Positions 46,416-58,304 of a stretch of 64,000 bases of DNA are shown one piece after another (position 1 is the stretch's first letter; the number at the start of each line of letters is the position of its first letter). The position numbers and the translations under genes were made by a program. The notes under the pieces are model-generated. The model saw only the letters and a program-made list of their open reading frames with translations, searched no databases and was not told the origin of the DNA. This DNA is from Microcyclospora pomicola (taxonomy: Eukaryota; Ascomycota; Dothideomycetes; Capnodiales): positions 470,316-534,315 of the forward strand of contig NHNY01000011.1 in assembly GCA_002786065.1 (NCBI GenBank). The letters are read 5' to 3'.

Positions 46416-48359
46416 ACATGGCTTGTTCAGCACTACCGTTTCCCCGTGAATCGGAAGTCGGGCATAGCAACGATGAAACGCAGCGACGGCGTCGGGTGTA
46501 TCACTTAGGTTTGGGTTAAGGTGGCGTGAGGATCGGCCGAGTAGGCCTAAAATGCGAGAGACGGCACCGCTGTTCAGAAACCACGTACATGGCTGCACAC
46601 TTTAGGTCCATGAACAGCGATTTGAGGTTCTTCTTCGTCGCTCTTCTCCTCATTATCTTGTATCTCACGGCTTCTGCTAGAAATTTATGCTTATTCAGTT
46701 TTTACATGATTGTACTTTATGTGCCTGGCTTTATCTACGTGTAGTTGTCATGATGTCTTATGGCAGTCAAGTATTCTGAACAGCAGCAGTTGAGAAATCA
46801 CCTCGTAGTCAAAGGCTACCTTATGCTACTCGTAAATAGTGCATTGCCGACCTCAACCCTATCGTCCTCTTCCTGCCATCCTCCACTCCCCTCCGCTCCA
46901 CCCTTCCCTCGCCTCCCAACGTCCGCAGCTCGTAGCATTCCCTCCCAAACCCCCACTCTCGCCCGCTCATATACCTACCTATCCAAAGCATATACCCTGG
47001 CACAAATATTGTCGTTCAAGTCAATACGACCGCATCTCCGCCGCGCAACCGTTGCAGTGTAACGACACCTAGCGCGGGAGACTGGGGAGCGTAGAGCGGA
47101 AGCGCCAGCTTACGACGGCTGGTGCAAACGACAGAAACGATGGAATCGCTGGCTTATTATTGCACGAATCTTGGAAGCACCCTGTCATCACTACACAGAG
47201 GTCGGACGACTGAGCGTGTCGAATGACTATTGTACTGACTACGGTGGAACGACCTTGGAGGTGAAAGCGTCCGTTGCCTCGAGCTTGTGAGCTAGCGAGG
47301 AGTCAGCTACGGGTGGGATCAGTATTGGGGTTGAGGCTTCGATCACTACGTGAACATTGATATGTTATGTTTGCTTGACTCGATGCTTGGAAAGAAGACT
47401 TGGGCGGACGGGGAGGTCACGGGGTGTATGAGAGTATTCGTTGAGATGTACAAGTGTTGGTACGAGCTACGAAAGCAGGGGGGTGAAAAGGTACCTTACA
47501 TGTGCTCTTCAACGTTAGTCAAGTTGTCATGATTGCGCCTGTGCTGGAGAGTGTTCTGGACCGCCACGCGCGGGGAGGAGACGAGGCATGTAAGAGGCCT
47601 GGTCCGACTTGGGGCAAGAGAGATGGCGTTGTACGGATGGTGAAACAGGCGGTAGGTATGTTGGTGGAGAGATATGGAGTTCGTCGTATGGAGGATTTTC
47701 AAGCGCCGCTGGTGTTCGATTCCGGCCGGCAGATAGAGACGGCGCCGGAGGGTGTCGGAGTACGTGCAAGTCCGTGACCAGCCGGTGCTGGCGGCAGGAA
47801 CAGCTAGGAGGCAATGTGTTGCGGTGGAAGAGACGGTGTCACCAAGGTTCGAAGTCTTGATATTGCACACGAAGTCGCATATGCGTATCGTGGTAGGTGG
47901 CCGAGGACAAGCAGATGGAAGCGAAAGCGACCGGGCAAGGTTTGCTTACGAGTAGATGAGAGCAAAGGCGAGCGTTTGAGGGCTGCTTGAAACGCTTGGG
48001 ATGGGGAGCAAGATCATGGGAGGCGGCATCAGACTGCACTGAGAAGGAAGGTAGAAGTAACGAATACGCGCAGCTAGTAACGATTCTTGGTATTCTGCCT
48101 GCTTACGCTCCATTGAGGAGCTACCCTTTGCTCGATGCCTTTTAATTCCCCGTCGTTTCGTCGTTAATGCTGTTGTCATCATACCCTGGACTGAAGCCCT
48201 TGCGACTCCAGTGTTCATGCTCGGTCGTTGATGAGGCTGAACGTTGACACTTATAATTAGCTTCGTGCATGCTCCTCGATGGGGCAATGCTTTGTCGAAT
48301 TGCCAGGTACTTACATTGCCATTGTCAAAAATAGCGACATGTCTCTCGTGCGTCTAACA
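46416..48359. other. Intergenic region of 1.9 kb
   Basis: No gene recognised. It contains the pacC 3' end and one exact AGGTACCT palindrome at 47489. Open frames on both strands are short, overlapping and without domain signal. Confidence 0.45.
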
Positions 48360-48581
48360 TCATGAGCGGGCACCGGCGGTCTGCTCGGCCTCGATAACGG
48401 GGATGAGATTCGTGAAGAAGTTCTCCACCGTGCGAGTCGCAACGGTAGGAAAGGTCGCCGGGTCGACAGTACTCGTGGGAACAAATATGGGCCAGCTAGT
48501 GATGTCCTTGGCCACAATGGGACTGGCTTGGGCAAGTGCCAACAAGCTTGCGATAGTTGTGAAGGTGAGTGTGAACTGCAT
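48360..48581 (-). CDS. Tiny secreted protein, cysteine-free
   Basis: A 73-residue frame starting at 48581 (CAGTCAAGATG). It opens with a textbook signal peptide, MQFTLTFTTIASLLALAQAS, with predicted cleavage before PIVAKD. The mature part is about 53 residues, rich in Thr/Val/Pro, without Cys (NFFTNLIPVIEAEQTAGARS at the end). On the minus strand a TATATAT sits about 125 bp upstream and TTTATA near the start, consistent with a promoter. It could be a small secreted peptide or a peptide precursor. No KR/KK processing repeats are seen. No homologous family recognised. Confidence 0.55.
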   Translation of the reverse strand: MQFTLTFTTIASLLALAQASPIVAKDITSWPIFVPTSTVDPATFPTVATRTVENFFTNLIPVIEAEQTAGARS

Positions 48582-50435
48582 CTTGACTGATGGTATAAAT
48601 AAGAGAAGAGTCTTGCGTCTTGCGTTTCGATTGAAGGGATGGGGAGAGTTGCGAAGAGATTCACGCAAGTTCCGCATGGCTGTGCATGAATGCTGTGCAA
48701 TATATATCTCTCGGACACTCGCAACCAGGCATCCGGAATGTGACGTGCTGCTTCGCCAGAGCGAACCCTGTGCTGCATACGTACGGAGGATGCGAGTTGC
48801 ATCAGCCATACCGTCACAAACGTGCCGTCACATATCGACGTGCAGGTATGCGGTTGGTCGAGACGTGCACACTGGTCGTCCCTGCGATCAGAAGCAAGCT
48901 CTAGGATCTGCCGGAACTGGTGCGCCATGCCGCACTTATCGTCCGTATCCAGGTGGTTCGGGACATCGCAGGGTACACGCATATTTACCACATGCTGCTG
49001 ACCAGGGTGTCCCGATAGTATGCGGGGAATGAGGTGATATCTGTTGGCTGATCCCGGAGATTCATGTGCGATACTGTCATCAGCAAGGGTTGTGTCATGT
49101 TCCCTGTCCTCGCTCTGGTGCCAGGTCTGTGTTCGTGGACGGCGTCGAGTGTTTCCAGCCGTTCAAATGCCTGCATTCTGTCGTAACAGGTAAACGTGAG
49201 GCTCTCCTGACCGGCGCGCACCTCGTTCTACCTCCCAACTGAAAGTTGTTACATCTTTGAGCCGCTTGTCGTTAGCACAGTAGCACACGCCGCTTCGGAC
49301 CATAGTATCCGGGGATACTCGTCACGTTGGGGTCCGAGTCCATGGGCAGAGTCTTGGGGAGATCATTGGAAGCCTGAGGTGAGTTGGATCGGCAAAGCTC
49401 GGGCGGGCCCTTGCATGCAGCCACTCAGCCTTCCGGGCCTTCGCAACACCTGGGCTTGCGTTATCCCCAACCAGAACGGACGGACGGACGGCTGGAGCAT
49501 TGCGCCATTGGCACAGGCTTGCCGGCCGTAGTGGCCGCAATAGCTTCCTGTGCTGCCGATTTTCAGTTGTCGGAGCGGTTCATGCTAACCTCGATGCGAG
49601 GCTTATATGGGTCTCAACGATGCAACAGTCACGAGCTGCTGCAGAACATTCCACATCGGATCGTCAGACGCAGAGGTAGACGTAAGCGTGTATGCATACC
49701 ACTGATGTCACATCGGGCAATGGTCTGCCGCTCTCGTATCGGCATTCCGGCGTTACACATCGAGATCTGTTCGTTGTTGTCGGCGAGACAGGAAATACAT
49801 CACCCTTGGGAGTACTATGTGATCGAGCTGACTGCAGCAGTGGTAGTTTTGAGGTGGAGTAGAGCTATAGTCTCACCGCTCTGTAGGTTTTCAATGTCGG
49901 CGAGTTCATACACAGGAGTGTGTAAATTACGCCGTCCTGTCACACCATCTATCACCAGTTTGAGGCCACAGATCTGAAACGGTGCCGACACGTTGGACTC
50001 ATCCTGACTTGAGATAGAGTCAGGAGCTCGTGTTGACTGTCTATATAGCTTAGTGAAGTGGTGTTCATGGTTGTCCCAACATTGGGCGGAGCATGCCCAA
50101 AGGCGTCAGCATGTTGCCAAAAACACCACGAATGCACGTACGCTGAGCTGCAGCAGCTCGAGCTAGTTGAGGTAGGTTCCAGGATTAGTAAGTTTCGATC
50201 TGCGTGAAGCTGAAAGCTGAAATGAGAAGTCATGACAATGTTGTGCTTAAACTCTGAGTCGAGCCAAGCGACATTCTTTACCATCACATAGCAGTGCAAG
50301 TACTGCGTCTGTGGACTGCGAGGACTCGACAATCGTCATGTTCTCAGCCAGGTCTGCGTTGACGGAAGCATACACATTGAAGACGTTATTCTTCCATCGG
50401 CATGAGTTATTCCTATGAAGGTGAAGCTCCCACAG
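48582..50435. other. Intergenic region flanking the transposon block
   Basis: No gene recognised. Sequence composition is normal with no RIP. A 197-codon plus-strand frame near 49400 lacks domain signal and an ATG in good context, and is not called. Confidence 0.4.
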
Positions 50436-50765
50436 TTAGCGAGGAATATAGCAGAGATCGAGTGCATGAAAGGAATAGCTCTGCAGATGGCGTTCTTCAG
50501 CCTTCATATCACCACGCATCCTCACCACCTCAATGTGCTCTCGGATCCTGAGCGTGGAAGGACTGCAGAGCGGTCTGCTTTTCTTCCAGCTTGGACATGG
50601 CGTATACTGTACACGACATTTGCTTAGGAGATCCGGTGCGTCTGTGTGGAAGAAGATCGTTTCATGCTTCTTCTCATGATCAAGATCAATGGCGCACTCG
50701 GCGTGACTGGCTGTGTCAATGACTACTCCTGCACGACAGTGGCGGTCCCATGGAGTCACCATCAT
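50436..50765 (-). CDS. Possible small protein next to LTR insertion
   Basis: A 109-residue frame from ATG at 50765, reading MMVTPWDRHCRAGVVIDTAS with a His/Asp/Lys-rich middle and ending CYIPR. Codon composition looks protein-like. The 5' LTR of the Gypsy element lies only 20 bp upstream, so a promoter or upstream exon could have been cut off by the insertion. No family recognised; coding status uncertain. Confidence 0.3.
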   Translation of the reverse strand: MMVTPWDRHCRAGVVIDTASHAECAIDLDHEKKHETIFFHTDAPDLLSKCRVQYTPCPSWKKSRPLCSPSTLRIREHIEVVRMRGDMKAEERHLQSYSFHALDLCYIPR

Positions 50766-50785
50766 GACTAAAACTGACTTCGATG

Positions 50786-50915
50786 TGTGAGAATGATCTC
50801 TGATCAGATGGAACACGTGATGTAGAGCGCACGTGACCAGTCAGTTATGTAGAAAACAATCCCTTGTGTAGGAAGATCTTCTTCCTAAGGCACGTACCCT
50901 CGGAATATTCTTTCA
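50786..50915 (+). repeat. 5' LTR (unmutated copy)
   Basis: 130 bp from TGTGAGAATG to ATTCTTTCA, keeping many CpA and TpG dinucleotides. It differs from the 3' LTR at about 15 positions, each a C or G here and a T or A there. Confidence 0.88.
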
Positions 50916-52199
50916 TCTAGTAGCTAGGTTATTAATCTAAAGGGCACTAGCTATTAGCTAAGGGCCTTTAGAGGCTAATCCTCTATAGCTAGCTAGACTA
51001 ATAATTAAAATAGAGCTAATTAATAGGCAGAATTAAGAAGGATACTAGTCTAAGATAGCCTAATTAACTATTCTAGGCCTAGAATCCTATTAAGCCTACT
51101 AATTAGACTTAAACTATTCTAAGGAACTAATTATTATCTAGTTAATAATAAGTTAAGCTATATTAGCTTAATATAGCTTAATTACAGTACTTACTGCTAT
51201 TTAGCTCTATATTAAGCTTAAATCCTAGTATAAGAGCTAAACTAAGCTATCTAGTATCTCTAATTATAGAGAACAATTACTTTAACTTAGACTAATCTAC
51301 CTAAAGCTCTTCTAACTAGCCTTAGACCCTATTTAAGATTAAACTAGAGGTTATTATATAGCTTAGAAGAAGTATAGAGCTTCTACCTTATCTCTAAGAA
51401 TCTATAGAAGGGTTAGCCTAACATCCTAACTTTAATACCTTAATAGCAACCTTCTAAAGGCTTTAAAACTAGAATTTAGGCCCTTAACTAGTCCTAATAG
51501 AGTCTTAACCTATTCTAAGGAACCCTATACCCCTAATATAACCTCTATAGACTAGCCTATTACTATTATTTATTATGCTACCTTAAGACCTAACTACTAT
51601 AGTTAGGCTAAAGGACCCTAAGGTATATATTAAAGGGCTAGGCAAACTTAAGACTACTACTAGAAATGTAGCCTTTAAGACATAGTAGCTAGAGGTTAAG
51701 AACTATTTAGACTAAATAGAACAGTTCTAGTTTAGGAGACTAATAACTAGTAGAGAAAAGCTTAGATTAGTATTAACATTATTAGAGGATAATAACTTAT
51801 TTATATAGACAGATATATTAAAAGGTATTAGGTTATTATTATTACCTAATTAAGAGGTAAGGTAGGCTAGTTAATTAAACTTCTTAAAGTTTAAACAGAC
51901 TAATCTTAATTAGGATAAGACTAAGAGAAGGAACTTTAAGAGTATAGTATAGAAGACAACTATAAGGAAGTTTATAATTAACTTATAAGCTACCTATAAT
52001 AGGCTTCCTCTACTAAAGAATATAGATATACTAGTAAGAAGGTTCTAAAGTAGTATTAAGACTTAGGTTAGGAATAAACTTAATAAACTCTAAGTCTTAG
52101 TGTTAAATACTCTATACTATAAGTATATTATAAGGGCTATAACTATTAATAAACTTAACTTTTATAATAAGAACTATAGCTATACTATATTGTTAAGAT

Positions 52200-55100
52200 A
52201 ATAAGAGGAAAAACTTAATACTATAACTAACAAGTTTAATTAATAGGAAAAGAAGAATAAGAAGCCTAAACCTATTAATAATAGCTCTAAGGAGAGAAAG
52301 AGATAGAGAAAGCTTTATTATACCTACTAATCTCCTAACTATCTTACTAATAAGTGTCTAAAAAAATAAGTAGTAGTAGCTATAGGGTATTAGCTACTAT
52401 TAGAGAAGCCTAACTTATCTAACTAGTCCCTAAGGACCTAGATAGTCTTAGTAAAGGACTAACAAAGCTAGCTAAATAGTTAGTAGTTAAATATTGTAAC
52501 TTATTAAGTGCCCCTATAGATACTCTAAATCTTATTAATACTACTCTTAAACATCTTACTACTATTAATAATAAGTTATTTACTATAAATAGTAAGATTA
52601 GGCTACCTAATAGAATTAGAAAGGCTAAGTTCACTATTAATAGTAGAGTATCTAGGGTATATATTGCTAGAAAATTAGTAGATAGGTTACCTAATAGATT
52701 AAGAAAATCTATTAATACAATCTAGATTAAATTACCTAATAGCTAGATCCTAAGATTAGATAAGACTATTATAACTCTAATCTCCCTTAGGACCTAGTAT
52801 AATACTCTAACTAGAGTAAGGGTAGTAGATCTAGAGGACTTTAATATAATCCTTAGCTTATTATAGCTTAAACAAGTTAATCCTTAGATTAATTAGCAAA
52901 AGGGAGAGATATACTTAAAGGATAGTTAAGGCAAGTCTTATACAGTTAGGACTTATTCTAAGGTCTTTAATTTAGCTATAACTAGTTATTAAGAATATAA
53001 GTTAATAGACCTCTTAATTCCTATAGATTATATCTAAGAAGATAATTAAGTATATCTTAGCTAGTTTAGGAATAGAGTTATTAAATCTATCTCTATAATC
53101 TAAGAAGGGCTTTAACTAAGAGTAGTTAATCCCTAGTTTTAACCTTTAGTAGATTAATACCTATATCTTTAGAAGGATTCCCTTCCTAATAGGCTTCTAA
53201 AACTAAGGTTTATAGACCATAAAATTAACACTAGAGACTCTAAGCCTATTAACAAGCTAGTATATTAATTAAACCTATAACAACTAGAGGAGCAAGCTAA
53301 CTAGGTCTAATAACTGCTTAATAAGGGACTAGTAAGGCTATCTTTAAGCCCTTAGAGCAGTCTAGTCTTGTTTATACCTAAACCTAGTAGCAATTAGAGA
53401 ATGTGTGTTAACTATAGGGCCCTTAATAAGGTTACTGTTAAGAACATATTTCCCTTACTTAGGATTTAAGACTACCTTAATGCTATTGCTCTAGCTAAGT
53501 ACTTTAGTAAGCTTAACCTTGTTTCTAGATTTTAGTAGCTGTTAGTAGACTAGAAAGATATTTATAAGATAGCTTTTAATACTAGAGATAGTAAATATAA
53601 ATTTATAGTTATGCTATTTAGCTTAACTAATGCTCTATCTTTATTTCAAATATTAATAAATAATTTATTAAGAGATTTGCTCTAGAAATACTATATAGTG
53701 TATCTTAATAACATCTTAATTTACTCTAATTTAAAGGCTGAACATAAATAACACCTCTAAGCAGTATTTTAAAAGCTCTAAGAGGCTAACCTTTTCTATT
53801 CCCTAGCTAAATATAAGATTAGAGTTATAGAAGTTACCTTTTATAGCTACTTAGTAAGGTATAACTAAGTTAAACCTATAGCTAATAAGGTTAAAGCTAT
53901 TACAGACTAGCTATAACCTACTAATATTTAGGAAGTTAGGCAATTCCTTAGTCTTATTAGTTATTATAGGAGATATATCTTAGGGTTTGCTAAAATAGCA
54001 GCCTGCTTGTTAGACTTAATTAAGGAAGATAATGCCCTACTTAGAACTAAAAAGAGAAGGCCTATTAAATAGAATACTAGATATGCTATTGTATTTACTA
54101 GATTAAAATAAGCTATGTTAAGTACACTAGTATTAGCACTACTAAATGTCTCTAAGCCCTTCTAAATAGAGACTAATACCTCTAACTAGGCAATTAGTGC
54201 AGCTCTATATTAACATAATAACAACAATAAGTTGTATCTAGTAGCTTTTAGTAGTAGGAAGTTATAGAATACTAAGCTTAATTACCTAGTTTATAAGAAG
54301 GAGGGCCTTGTAATTAAGGAAGCCCTAAGGACTTAGAACTATTATATAGTTAATAGTTATAAAATCACTATATTAACAGACTATAATAGCCTTAAGTATC
54401 TTAACACTACTACTAACCCTAGTAAAAGAATTGCTAGATAGGTTAAAGAGTTCTAAGGCTATAATCTTAAGATTAAATATAGAAGGGGAGCTAAGGCTAT
54501 TATACCTAATACTATTTTAAGGAGGCTAGACTTTATAGCCTTAATAAGATTTAAGTTAGATAAGACTAAGACCTTCCTAGTAGCAATATATGCCTACTTA
54601 ACTACTAAGGAACTGCTAAAAGACAAATATTTGTTAGAATTAGTTTAGGAGAAGGTAGAACATTTTAAGTTAATCTAGCTACTTAGGGAAGACATTACTA
54701 AGCTTAGATATAGGTTACTAGACAACCTTAGTACTATCCTATTCCTAGAGTATTAGTTAAGATAGGACTTTATTAAGACTATCTATAATTAATATAGTTA
54801 TCTTAGATATCTAGGGTTAATAGGTTATATCTAACATAGAGCTTAGTAGCTAAGAATAGTAGATAATCTTAAGTCTTTTACATATAGGTGTCTAACTTGT
54901 TAATTAGTACAAAAGGTAAAGCTAGACAAACCTAAGAATAGGGAAAAGCAGTACTACTAAGTTAACAACAAGTTGCTACCTTTTAAGAGGTAGGCAATTA
55001 ATGTTATTAGTCTACTTAAAAAGACCCTTAATAGCAATAAATTTATTATTACAGCTATTAATATAGCTATAGGCTAGCTAGTTACTAAAGCTATTCCTAG

Positions 55101-56430
55101 TATAGATAATAAGGCTACTACTAAATTCATTTATAAGGACATATATAGTTTATATAGTCCTCTAAGAGAGTTACTCTCTAACAATAGCAAGAATTTCTTA
55201 TTAAGAGTTATTGCCTACCTTTTAGTATAGTTTAAAACTTATTAAGACTTAACAAGCCCCTACTATCTATAGACAAATAGTAAGGTTAAGAACTTTAATA
55301 GCTCTCTTAGCAAGGTCTTAACTAAGATATGTATTAGTACTAACTTAAGATACTAGGACATATTCTTATATAAAGCTCTGTTATAGTTAAGAAGTAGGCA
55401 GTATACTACAACTAAATTAAGCCTATTCTACCTTATATATAGCTAATATCTAAGGATTTTGTAAGATAAGAATATAATAAGGCCTATTAACATGTTAGTA
55501 GCAGATCTAGATACTAAATTAGTTTAAGTAAGACATATAAGGCAGCTTACAAATAAAAGGTTATTATAGAGAGCTTAAGCTAGAGGCTTAATTAATGCTA
55601 AGATACTTTAACCTAAAGCAAATACAAGGAGAAAGGCTAGTAACTAGGTTCTTTTACAAAACCTAAAACTAACAAAGCTCTAGCCTAAATAGATTAGTCT
55701 ATACTAAGTAGCTAAATTATATTAGCTTAGAATATATACTTTAAGAACACTAACTAGGAGAATTTTAAAGCACTTAGTATATAGGAATAGGCTTATTACA
55801 GCCTATTACAAAAGTGTAAAAGACTTTTAGAATAAGCAGCCTATAAGAAATAATAGAGGCATTATTATAAGTTCCCTAGAAATTAATAATATTCTAGATA
55901 AGTATAATATTAATTATATTAATATTAAAGAATTATTAATATAGTTAGAATAGAAATAGAGGCAACTCTAGGCCTTACTAAAGAAGGATTATGCTTCTAT
56001 AGGAGCAAGAAGGTTCTTAGTAGAGGAGGGAGATTCTATAGTAGTTAATAACAATTCTTTAATTACAAATCTTACCTTAAGGTTAAGGAAGACTAAGGCT
56101 AGATTACAGTCTAAGAAAGGGACTATACAGCTAAATGTGTTAGTTCTAAGAGCCCTAATAGCTGTTACTATTAACAAGGCTCCTAGAGTCTTTAAAGTAG
56201 TAGATAATAGGCTAGATGTTTAGTTAGCACTATAAGGTATGTAGCTTAAGACAACAAGTCTATAAAGATTAGAACTACTAGAAGTAGATAACATAGTTAT
56301 TAATAGACAACATGTTATTAGAACTCTAGAAATACTAGTTGAACTAGAGCTTAACAACTCTAAACTAACTAGGAGGTAGAGACTATTAGGTTTAAGGCAA
56401 AGACCTAGGAAGAAACAACAAAATTAGTAA
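52200..56430 (+). pseudogene. RIP-inactivated gag-pol of the Gypsy element
   Basis: Reading through TAG/TAA codons, one finds a zinc-knuckle region near 52315-52358 whose ligand positions are partly replaced by Tyr. Next are a reverse transcriptase core (NYRALNKV near 53410, and the catalytic box near 53695 reading YLNN, so the Asp pair is Asn), an RNase H region (near 54170-54430) and an integrase with zinc-binding region near 54835-54910. The substitutions are G-to-A or C-to-T type. The frame continues to about 56430, roughly 1 kb beyond the integrase core. It cannot produce active protein. Confidence 0.88.
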
Positions 56431-56511
56431 CTAAGTCTTATTGCATTTTCTATTAAACAAACTGTATAGAATCTAGCTACTTAATATAGCAACTATTGCC
56501 TTAAAGAAACC

Positions 56512-56632
56512 TAAGGATAACTTTTAGAGGAATTAATTATCCTTAATTTATTAAATAAAATTATTAAAACTTAAGGACAACTTTTAGAGGAATCAATCAT
56601 CTTTAATTTATTAAACAAAATCATTAAAACCT
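56512..56632. repeat. Imperfect tandem duplication inside the element
   Basis: Two copies of about 60 bp (CTAAGGATAACTTTTAGAGG... and TTAAGGACAACTTTTAGAGG...) each end near ATTATTAAAA/ATCATTAAAA. They differ mainly by C/T and G/A changes. The duplication lies between pol and the antisense frame. Confidence 0.75.
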
Positions 56633-56678
56633 AAGAAAACACTAAGGATCTCTACTATTAGATTCTAAGAATCTATAC

Positions 56679-57647
56679 TTACTTATCTTCCTCCTCTTTT
56701 ACAATCCTAGAAAGCTCTACATTATTAGTATAAATATTAGGAGCCCTAAACATGTTGTTAAGATCCTAAGGGCTATTAGAGGTATTAATAGCTACTAAAT
56801 TACTAGCTAAGGCAGATTAGAACTAAATAACTCTATTTATTATATTAATCTAAAACCTGCTATTAGTAGTATTAGCTAGGGAAGCAACAGGGATCCTAAT
56901 ATAAAGGCTAGTTAGTGTAGGTCTTATTGTTAGCCCTAAAACAGTTATACCCTTAGGCTAAGGCTAATTGAATTAACTAGAGAAGTTAGTATTATTACTA
57001 AAGCTGTAAGTCCTAGATCTCTAACCTCTTAATAGTAGACTTATAGAAGCCCTAGCTCTTTTGTTACCCTTACTTAAGCTATCTAGATTCCTGTTATTGT
57101 TCTTAAGAGTAGTTTTAGAGACTAAGGAACATTCCTACTACTTGTTAGTAAGTAGATAGTTAGAACAAGCTCTATATACTACAACCTTTCTATAGAGACT
57201 AGTAACTATAGTGCAATTCCTGAACTTCTTGTTAGCAGTTCCCTTAGTACACTTTGTATAAGTATTATTAGTATATCTAGTCCTTCTATAACTAGCTTCA
57301 ATACCTATTGCTACTAAGGAATACTAGGAGAATAATCTAGTAAAGGTATCTTTGTTAGGGTTAAACTCTAAAAGGGCTGTTAACCTTAATAGTCTAGAGC
57401 TAGTAGGGCTAGCATTTACAACATCTAGAAAACACTCCTACTAAGCCTCTATTCTAGTCTTTAGACTATTAGCTCTTAAAATATTAAAGAACTATACTAG
57501 CATACTTAAGCTCTACTTCCTAATCTTCTTAAATTCTACTAAAATATTGGCTTTAGTAATATTGACCCTAGTAGTGTTAGTGTTAGAAGATGTAACTAGT
57601 ACTAAGATCCTAGAGCTAGATAGAGTGTTAATTAGAGTAAAAGACAT
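56679..57647 (-). pseudogene. Antisense RIP-damaged reading frame in the 3' part of the Gypsy element
   Basis: On the strand opposite to pol, from an ATG at 57647 to TAA at 56679, exactly 323 codons stay in one frame. The roughly 15 internal stops are all TAG or TAA, none TGA, as expected if CAG, CAA or TGG codons were hit by RIP. It begins MSFTLINTLSSSRILVLVTS and has a Cys-containing, basic middle. The end AAG|GTAAGTATAG offers a donor site, so another exon may follow. No family recognised. It may be an accessory gene of the element or a captured host gene. Confidence 0.5.
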
Positions 57648-58174
57648 AATAGCTAGGGATTGTTTAGTAAGGAAGAAGGTAGTTTAAAGGCTGTTAAGGT
57701 AGTTAAAGGTAATAATAGTTAAGAAGAAGGAGATTGTTATTATTAAGGTTAATTAAGTAGAAGATATTGTTAATATAAAAGAGATAGAGGATTAGGGGGA
57801 AGGTTATAGACTATATAGACCTTGTTGCTAGCCTAAGGACATATTAGGTACTAACCCCTAAGATTTAGTTAAGGATCTGCTAATTAATTAGGGGAATAAA
57901 GGTGTTATAAGGCACTGAAGTAAAGGCATAAGGCCTTCTAAAGTAAAAAGTAATAGCTATATACCCCTATTAGAGGTTATGCTATTAGCTTAAGTGAATC
58001 TAAAATAGCATAAGATAGTTATTTTTACTAGGGATTACTAAAGGATTTTCTTTGTTTAAAGGCTTATAAAAGGCTATAAGTAAAGTAATAGACTGCTATT
58101 TACTCTATAAAGGCTATATTAAGCCATAAATAACACCCTCTTACTAGGTATTAAGAGATCTTAGTAAGGGAGGA

Positions 58175-58304
58175 TATAAGAATGATCTCTAATTAGATAG
58201 AACACGTAATATAGAGCGTACGTGACTAGTTAGTTATGTAGAAAACAATCCCTTATATAGGAAGATCTTCTTCCTAAGGCACGTACCCTTAGAATATTCT
58301 TTTA
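58175..58304 (+). repeat. 3' LTR (RIP-mutated copy)
   Basis: 130 bp from TATAAGAATG to ATTCTTTTA, colinear with the 5' LTR without gaps. All about 15 differences are transitions of RIP type. Confidence 0.88.

Larger units (their letters stand above)
50786..58304 (+). mobile_element. Full-length Ty3/Gypsy LTR retrotransposon, RIP-degraded
   Basis: 7519 bp bounded by two 130-bp repeats of equal length. A polypurine tract AAGGGAGGA (58166-58174) sits directly before the 3' LTR. The flanks GATG (50782) and GATA (58305) may be a 4-bp target duplication in which one copy lost a G. Inside, CpA/TpG is almost absent and TpA is extreme, the classic RIP signature. Plus-strand order is Gag with zinc knuckle, protease region, reverse transcriptase, RNase H, integrase, which is Gypsy order. 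No intact frame remains. Confidence 0.92.

Noticed and set aside
49384-49977. 197-codon plus-strand frame
   Set aside because: No ATG at its start in good context, no domain or low-complexity signature of real proteins, and overlapping frames of similar quality.
50786-58304. AT-rich block read as a regional centromere
   Set aside because: The block is fully explained as one LTR retrotransposon with two LTRs and RIP decay. The nearby H3-like genes do not make the locus a centromere.
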